Assembly: GCF_003610995.1 (NCBI RefSeq)
Contig: NZ_CP032543.1
Span: 6,572,001 to 6,636,000, forward strand
Direction of reading: 5' to 3'
DNA from: Streptomyces griseus subsp. griseus
GTDB lineage: Bacteria; Actinomycetota; Actinomycetes; Streptomycetales; Streptomycetaceae
DNA: 64,000 bases
A program made the position numbers and the translations under genes. Of the stretch, positions 63,640-64,000 are shown in pieces (position 1 is the first letter of the stretch; each line of letters opens with the position of its first letter). The notes under the pieces are model-generated. The model saw only the letters and a program-made list of their open reading frames with translations. It was not told the DNA's origin and searched no databases.

Positions 63640-64000
63640 ATGACGTCTGGCCCCGCCCTGCCCGCGACGCTCTGGTTCACCCGCTGTCCCGTGCCCACCG
63701 CCACCGGGATCGCCGCCGACCGGCAGTGGCTCACCGACGAGTTCGCCCCGGACGGGATCACGGTCCGCTCCCTCCAGGACGCCGAACCGGACGCGGACCG
63801 GGAGGCCCACTTCACCCACGCCCTGCCCGGGCTCTTCCGGGAAGGCGGCAACGTGCCTGCCCTGTGGGCCCGTTCGCGCGGTGAGCGGACCCGGCTGATC
63901 GGCCTGACCTGGATCGAGGAGCGCCAGGTCGTCCTGGTCGCCCCCGGGTCCGGCATCCGGTCCGCCGGTGACCTGCGAGGGCGGCGGATCGCCCTGCCGG
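63640..64000 (+). CDS. DszB/SsuA-like organosulfur substrate-binding or desulfinase protein (3' end missing)
   Basis: ATG at 63640 with TGGAGA upstream. Open to the end of the window (first 120 codons visible). The protein has TLWFTRCPVPTATGIAADRQ, HFTHALPGLFREGGNVPALW, RTRLIGLTWIEERQVVLVAP and SAGDLRGRRIALP. The CPVP motif near the N-terminus and the later R-G-RRI-like strand match DszB (2'-hydroxybiphenyl-2-sulfinate desulfinase) and related SsuA-like binding proteins. Cys 16 corresponds to the DszB region around its active-site Cys. It lacks an obvious signal peptide, favouring an enzyme over a binding lipoprotein. Downstream genes are outside the window. Confidence 0.75.
   Translation, partial: MTSGPALPATLWFTRCPVPTATGIAADRQWLTDEFAPDGITVRSLQDAEPDADREAHFTHALPGLFREGGNVPALWARSRGERTRLIGLTWIEERQVVLVAPGSGIRSAGDLRGRRIALP

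Overview
The window is a high-GC actinobacterial chromosome segment that almost certainly comes from a Streptomyces. Evidence: strong G/C bias at third codon positions, a conservon (cvn) operon with its P450, a WhiJ-type HTH/DUF397/histidine-kinase-like-ATPase set, a complete mce lipid-import operon without mycobacterial features, a two-domain small laccase, and rare TTA (bldA-type) leucine codons in only four genes. No rRNA, tRNA, CRISPR array, transposase or phage gene was seen.

Layout. 1-1295: a MarR regulator cut by the left edge and an IclR regulator. 1862-6654: conservon cvnABCD plus a CYP157-like P450 that lacks the usual K-helix ExxR motif. 6743-8089: a GH4 NAD-dependent glycosidase. 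8105-10285: a DUF397/XRE/HATPase developmental-type regulatory cluster around a perfect 21-bp palindrome. 10331-16735: housekeeping and accessory genes (SAM methyltransferase, cupin, GlxA-type regulator, YchJ protein, GNAT acetyltransferase, DHA2 drug exporter with an extra C-terminal domain, ATP-grasp protein). 16961-22872: a very large TIR / degenerate phosphoesterase / NACHT / pentapeptide / WD40 protein, a candidate immune STAND sensor, interrupted by one frameshift. 23124-26981: an ion-transporter-like gene (also frameshifted) and a three-gene set (2-TM protein, cupin-like protein, inositol-monophosphatase-like enzyme) of unknown joint role.

27148-46815: a PucR-type regulator divergent from three secreted proteins and then a 14-gene mce run: Mkl ATPase, two YrbE permeases, six Mce proteins, four Mce-associated proteins and a secreted lytic transglycosylase, nearly all joined by ATGA/GTGA overlaps. 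46981-50652: a partner-switching module (SpoIIE phosphatase, a B12-binding protein with the CarH-type W-x9-EH motif but no DNA-binding domain, STAS protein, convergent HATPase). 50746-53985: split LigD end-joining proteins (ligase and polymerase, divergent) and a membrane protein. 54004-60000: secreted ThuA/PQQ-sugar-dehydrogenase and cupredoxin/Ig-like/DUF1080 proteins divergent from a Tat-exported small laccase. 60025-64000: SNF2 helicase, IclR regulator, a 38-codon leader peptide ending in Ala-Cys-Arg, and the start of a DszB/SsuA-like organosulfur gene.

Three genes (near 8378, 20821 and 23343) are each repaired by adding one G/C to a short G/C run, and there is a 23-G run at 29149. Sequencing or assembly indels are therefore a serious alternative to true pseudogenes.
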